Origin: Candidatus Heimdallarchaeota archaeon
GTDB lineage: Archaea > Asgardarchaeota > Heimdallarchaeia > Heimdallarchaeales > Kariarchaeaceae
Assembly (NCBI GenBank): GCA_022574115.1
Contig: JACZSS010000072.1
Coordinates: forward strand, 1 to 8,746
Length of the DNA stretch: 8,746 nucleotides
Direction: 5' to 3'
The stretch's first letter is position 1, and each line of letters begins with the position of its first letter. Below, in pieces: positions 5,994 through 8,746 of the stretch. The translations under genes and the position numbers were made by a program. The notes under the pieces were generated by a model. That model did not search any database and had not been told where the DNA came from. It was given only the letters and a program-made list of their open reading frames with translations.

Positions 5994-6656
5994 CTATCCT
6001 GTCAACCTCTCAAATTCGTCCTGTGCAAACTCAGGATTGATTACGACGGTCTCGGTTATCAGTTCTGACATTTGAATATCTGTGTCGATGTCTCTTTGAA
6101 TGCTTTTTGTTGCTATTTTTACCCCTGCAAACGTTTTGAATTCACTCCACTCAGTGCGGATAAACTTCACTTCATCAGTTGGGTGCAGGGGACGAACATC
6201 CTCAGCAAATCGGATTTCGTAATTTTCGGTATCAAGATAGTAAATTCTAGTGAAACCATCTTTCTGGGTTAATTTAATCCCATAACATGAAATCCCTCTA
6301 ATAGTTGCTGATTCAGCTAATTCCGCGGAATGGCCATTCTTGACAAAATCCTTGATCGATTTGATAAAATTAGGCCATTCTGCACCTTGCTTGAGAGCAG
6401 CAGATGCTCGTTCGTCGACATATTCTGTTAATTCCCATGATTTTGACCCATCATAGCCTTCAGTATAGGTTTTACCATCCGGAAGTCCGACTTGGATTTT
6501 TACTTTATTAGGAAGCTCAAAATTGTAAGTCGAAGTCAAGGTATAATCTTTTTCCGAATAGTTTCCCCTTAAACTAAATCCTAAAATTTTACCGTCAAAA
6601 TTCTTCTTTAACTCTCTATCCTGTTGATTTAAGAGCCCTTTTACTGTGTTTCCCAT
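5994..6656 (-). CDS. LolA/lipoprotein-sorting-like beta protein without signal peptide
   Basis: The 220 residues look like the half-barrel fold of LolA, LppX and RseB-type proteins. There are alternating short beta strands, a YDGSKSWEL motif in the middle (residues about 68-76), then IRGISCYGIKLTQKDG, IYYLDTENYEIRF and a WSEFKTFAGVKIATKSI segment near the end, matching the usual order in which relatives report a lipid-anchor effect (YxVxL, YYxDxxT, YxDYRxxxGVKLP). Relatives carry hydrophobic lipids across the cell envelope and have a signal peptide of about 20-30 residues. Here the protein starts MGNTVKGLLNQQDREL, with no hydrophobic segment, and no in-frame upstream start before the TATA box would add one. 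It should therefore be cytoplasmic, or act differently. Transcribed alone, divergently from the next HAD gene. The family call is by pattern only. Confidence 0.6.
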   Translation of the reverse strand: MGNTVKGLLNQQDRELKKNFDGKILGFSLRGNYSEKDYTLTSTYNFELPNKVKIQVGLPDGKTYTEGYDGSKSWELTEYVDERASAALKQGAEWPNFIKSIKDFVKNGHSAELAESATIRGISCYGIKLTQKDGFTRIYYLDTENYEIRFAEDVRPLHPTDEVKFIRTEWSEFKTFAGVKIATKSIQRDIDTDIQMSELITETVVINPEFAQDEFERLTG

Positions 6657-6678
6657 TAATTTGAACTTAAATCAAACC

Positions 6679-6687
6679 CTTATAACT
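6679..6687 (-). promoter_or_regulatory. TATA-like box for the LolA-like gene
   Basis: On the minus strand GTTATAAG is centred about 27 bases before the ATG at 6656, so the transcript should be leaderless. The gap to the divergent HAD gene (113 bases) also holds its promoter; candidates there are CTATAC near 6737 and GTTTAATC near 6748. Confidence 0.5.
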
Positions 6688-6769
6688 CATCTTCAACCGC
6701 CAATTTTTGGCTTATCGATTGGTAACTAGTCGTTTCTATACGTAGTTTAATCATCGGGTCAGTAATGAA

Positions 6770-7477
6770 TTGGTGGTTCTGAGTTCTTCCAGTCTTATCT
6801 TTGTGATTGATTTTGACAAGACCATTTCAACCAATGATGTCGTAGTTGAACTGATGGAGCTTTATGGCGACCCAGGCTGGCAAGAGGTAGAGGATAAGGT
6901 TGAAACTGGAGAAATAACCCTACGAGAGTGTATGGAATGGGAACTGAACAGCATAGAAATTACTAAACAAGATTACGTTCGATCAATCGGAGAAATCCTC
7001 CAGCTAGACATCGGAGCAAAATCATTATTTACATGGATTGGTCTCAATAAATACCCCGTACACATCATTTCGGATAGTTTAACTGGTATCATTGAGTACG
7101 CTATGGAGGTAAAAAAACTGGGTGTGGGGCTTGACTATAAGATCGACGCTCACAGTATCATATGGACGAAACATGAAACAATCAGCCACATTCATTTTTC
7201 AAATGAACCTTGTATCCATAACTGTGCAAATTGTAAAGTATCTAAGGTAATTGCGTTGAAGAAATTAAATCCAAATTCGACATTCATTTACATTGGCGAC
7301 GGGTTTACCGATATTTTGGCAGCACATGAAGCAGATCGGATTTATGCGAGAAAAGATATGTTTCTTGCAGACAAGCTTGTAGAAGCAAATATTGCACACC
7401 ATGTTTTCCTGAATCTTTATGGTGTACTGAATGATTTAAAAGCAAAGTATGGCGAAAAATATATATCTGACGAATAA
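6770..7477 (+). CDS. HAD phosphatase, MtnX/phosphoserine-phosphatase-like
   Basis: The 235 residues have all HAD motifs: DFDKT (D14, D16) as motif I, IISDS (S101) as motif II, a lysine after the cysteine cluster (K156) as likely motif III, and GDGFTD (D177, D181) as motif IV. The C148-x3-C152-x2-C155-K segment is a recurring feature, as I recall, of the MtnX-like and related subfamily IB phosphatases, and may bind a metal or hold the loop. The family hydrolyses small phosphomonoesters: MtnX acts in methionine salvage, and relatives act on phosphoserine or phosphocholine. No neighbouring salvage gene is present, so the substrate is open. The start is uncertain: the first candidate in frame is TTG (6770), then GTG (6773), and an ATG at 6765 is out of frame. 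A TATA-like GTTTAATC near 6748 fits the GTG. Length is normal. Confidence 0.8.
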   Translation: MVVLSSSSLIFVIDFDKTISTNDVVVELMELYGDPGWQEVEDKVETGEITLRECMEWELNSIEITKQDYVRSIGEILQLDIGAKSLFTWIGLNKYPVHIISDSLTGIIEYAMEVKKLGVGLDYKIDAHSIIWTKHETISHIHFSNEPCIHNCANCKVSKVIALKKLNPNSTFIYIGDGFTDILAAHEADRIYARKDMFLADKLVEANIAHHVFLNLYGVLNDLKAKYGEKYISDE

Positions 7478-7547
7478 CCTGCGGATAGTTTTACTAGGAT
7501 ATTGGGATGAAAAATTATTCGACTTGCGATGTATCTCTTGAGTATGC

Positions 7548-7559
7548 TTAATAAATATA
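7548..7559 (+). promoter_or_regulatory. TATA-like box for the DUF885 gene
   Basis: TTAATAAATATA is the best AT-rich box before the DUF885 frame and is centred about 22 bases before the GTG at 7576, close to leaderless spacing. It supports the GTG as the original start, ahead of the two internal stops. Confidence 0.4.
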
Positions 7560-7575
7560 CAACAACTGACCCTTC

Positions 7576-8004
7576 GTGACGATTCCTCAAGTCTATCAAG
7601 GTATCATCAATCGATGGAAAAAGGCTAATCCAATGCTTGCACATACGCTTGGATTTCATGAACACGACGGCCAAGTACCTAATTTTTCTAAAGAATTTAT
7701 GACCAACCGAATTTAGGAGGTAAAAAATGATATCCGCTATCTTCAGGATATGGGAGAGCCCGAAGAAAAGCTCTCAAAATATGAATTTAACCTGGTTTTA
7801 TCAACCCTGGAAACCGAGTTATGGACACGTGATGTGCAGCGGGAATATACCCAATCACCGATGCCCTACGTTTTCCCCTTGTGGTTAATTGAAGGAAGCT
7901 ATACCAGTCGTAGTTTCGCTCCTCTTGAGACCCGGGTAAGATCGTTGACATCTCTCTTGGAGGCTCTTCCGGAGATGTATGATCAGGCAAGAGATCAGCT
8001 CTAA
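7576..8004 (+). pseudogene. DUF885 protein, N-terminal part with two in-frame stops
   Basis: A single frame runs from the GTG at 7576 to the right edge and encodes a DUF885-family protein, with TAG at 7714 (codon 47) and TAA at 8002 (codon 143) inside it. Both stops lie in otherwise continuous homologous sequence with no frame change, so each can be explained by one base substitution. Family signs in this part are TLGFHEHDGQVPNFS near the start and the helical region through PEMYDQARDQL just before TAA. The gene would make only 46 residues from the GTG. A restart at ATG 7750 would give 84 residues ending at the TAA. DUF885 proteins are thought to be zinc metallopeptidases of the HExxxxH type. 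The next entry is the same gene. Confidence 0.75.
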
Positions 8005-8746
8005 GAATCGCTACCAAGAGCGAAAATTGGTATGGGACTGATGATGCTGCAAGGATTTCATGGTTACCTGAAGGACAAATTGATCACCTTCGTATCCCAA
8101 GTAAATGATAGTAACTTGTTGAGTCAATGGTCTTCAGCAAATGAAAAGGCTGTAGAAGCATTAGCTAAGTTCATGCAGGATCTTCAAACGGTATACATGC
8201 CCAAAGCACATGATAATTTTGCCTTGGGAGAAGAACGATTTCTTGAGATGCTAGAGCACACAGAGGGTGTCAAAACAACTGTAGAGCGATTACTGGAAAT
8301 TGGCGAGGCTGATCTTCAGAGAAATTACGATGAGATGATGAAAATTGCAAACGACACGTATAATTGGGATTCGTACCTAGAGGAGTTACGAAATGACTAT
8401 CCTGCAGCTGAAGAATTGCTGGAATATACCAAGCAAACACTTGATCGGACCAAACAATTTCTGATTGATGCTGATGTGGTAGATATTCCCACTGATAGCC
8501 AATGTGAGGTAGTAGATATGCCTGAGGCGGGGAAGAAATTTGGATTCGCCGCGATGAATACACCTGGGCCTTATGAGCCACCAGAAGCCTCAGAGGCCTA
8601 TTACTACGTCAATGTGCCAAACCCAGCAATGGCAGAAGACCAGAAAAAGCAATTAATGCAATTCTTCAATAAATCATTCTTAGAAATCGTTACTGTCCAC
8701 GAAGCATGGCCTGGTCATTATCTACAATTGCTATTCAATCACAAGG
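8005..8746 (+). pseudogene. DUF885 metallopeptidase-like protein, C-terminal part (3' partial)
   Basis: Directly after the TAA the frame stays open for 247 codons to the window edge. The first ATG is at 8032, where a separately translated piece could start. Recognisable family segments are MMLQGFHGYLKDKL, NFALGEERFLEML, a long helical stretch, then MNTPGPYEPPEASEAYYYVN and, at 8698-8718, HEAWPGH (H375, E376, H381 counted from GTG 7576). This is the DUF885 form of the zinc-binding motif. The catalytic region is intact as far as it can be seen and shows no further stop, unlike the N-terminal third. Loss of the N-terminal part would probably remove much of the helical fold. The rest of the protein, including any distal zinc ligand, is outside the window. 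Confidence 0.8.

Noticed and set aside
7417..7674. Reverse-strand frame of 85 codons
   Set aside because: It overlaps the end of the HAD gene and the start of the DUF885 frame, both recognisable on the forward strand.
7714..7716. TAG as a pyrrolysine codon
   Set aside because: A second, TAA stop lies in the same gene, TAG is used as an ordinary stop by several neighbours, and no tRNA-Pyl or pyl gene is visible here.
1..8746. CRISPR arrays, tRNA or rRNA genes, insertion sequences
   Set aside because: No regularly spaced repeats, cloverleaf-like RNA sequences, rRNA sequence or transposase-like frames with terminal repeats were seen.

Overview
The window looks like a piece of an AT-rich archaeal chromosome. 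Three things point that way. The first gene is a PolB2-type family B DNA polymerase. There is an F420/FMN split-barrel protein of the PPOX superfamily. Most genes have a TATA-like box about 22-28 bases before the start codon and no convincing Shine-Dalgarno site, which is the pattern of leaderless archaeal transcripts. An Asgard lineage is possible, since there is also a small ubiquitin-binding-type zinc finger protein, but nothing here proves it.

Layout. 2-2095 (+): PolB2-like DNA polymerase, 5' end outside the window. 2246-2893 (+): ABC exporter that stops inside its membrane domain. 3007-3423 (-): F420/FMN split-barrel protein. 3424-3846: long intergenic stretch with a TATA box framed by an inverted repeat and several palindromes. 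3847-4128 (+): UBP-type zinc finger protein. 4129-4554: intergenic, perhaps with a short coding remnant. 4555-5959 (+): one broken gene joining an N-terminal HAD phosphatase to a C-terminal domain resembling a PLC/GDPD/menorin-like barrel, split by two apparent single-base losses. 5994-6656 (-): LolA/lipoprotein-sorting-like beta protein without a signal peptide. 6770-7477 (+): MtnX/phosphoserine-phosphatase-like HAD phosphatase. 7576-8746 (+): DUF885 metallopeptidase-like gene with two in-frame stop codons, running off the right edge.

The genes do not form an obvious operon: orientation changes four times, spacings are wide, and each gene seems to have its own promoter. Two HAD phosphatases and the barrel domain suggest small phosphoester metabolism, but no shared pathway is evident. 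The strongest general signal is gene damage: three of the eight loci (ABC exporter, HAD-barrel, DUF885) are truncated, frameshifted or interrupted by stops, while the others are intact. This is either local gene decay or sequence error in the assembly. The polymerase is the most informative protein: its proofreading motif II has lost its catalytic residue, its motif C lacks the first aspartate, and it ends in a basic linker followed by a PCNA-binding-like tail.
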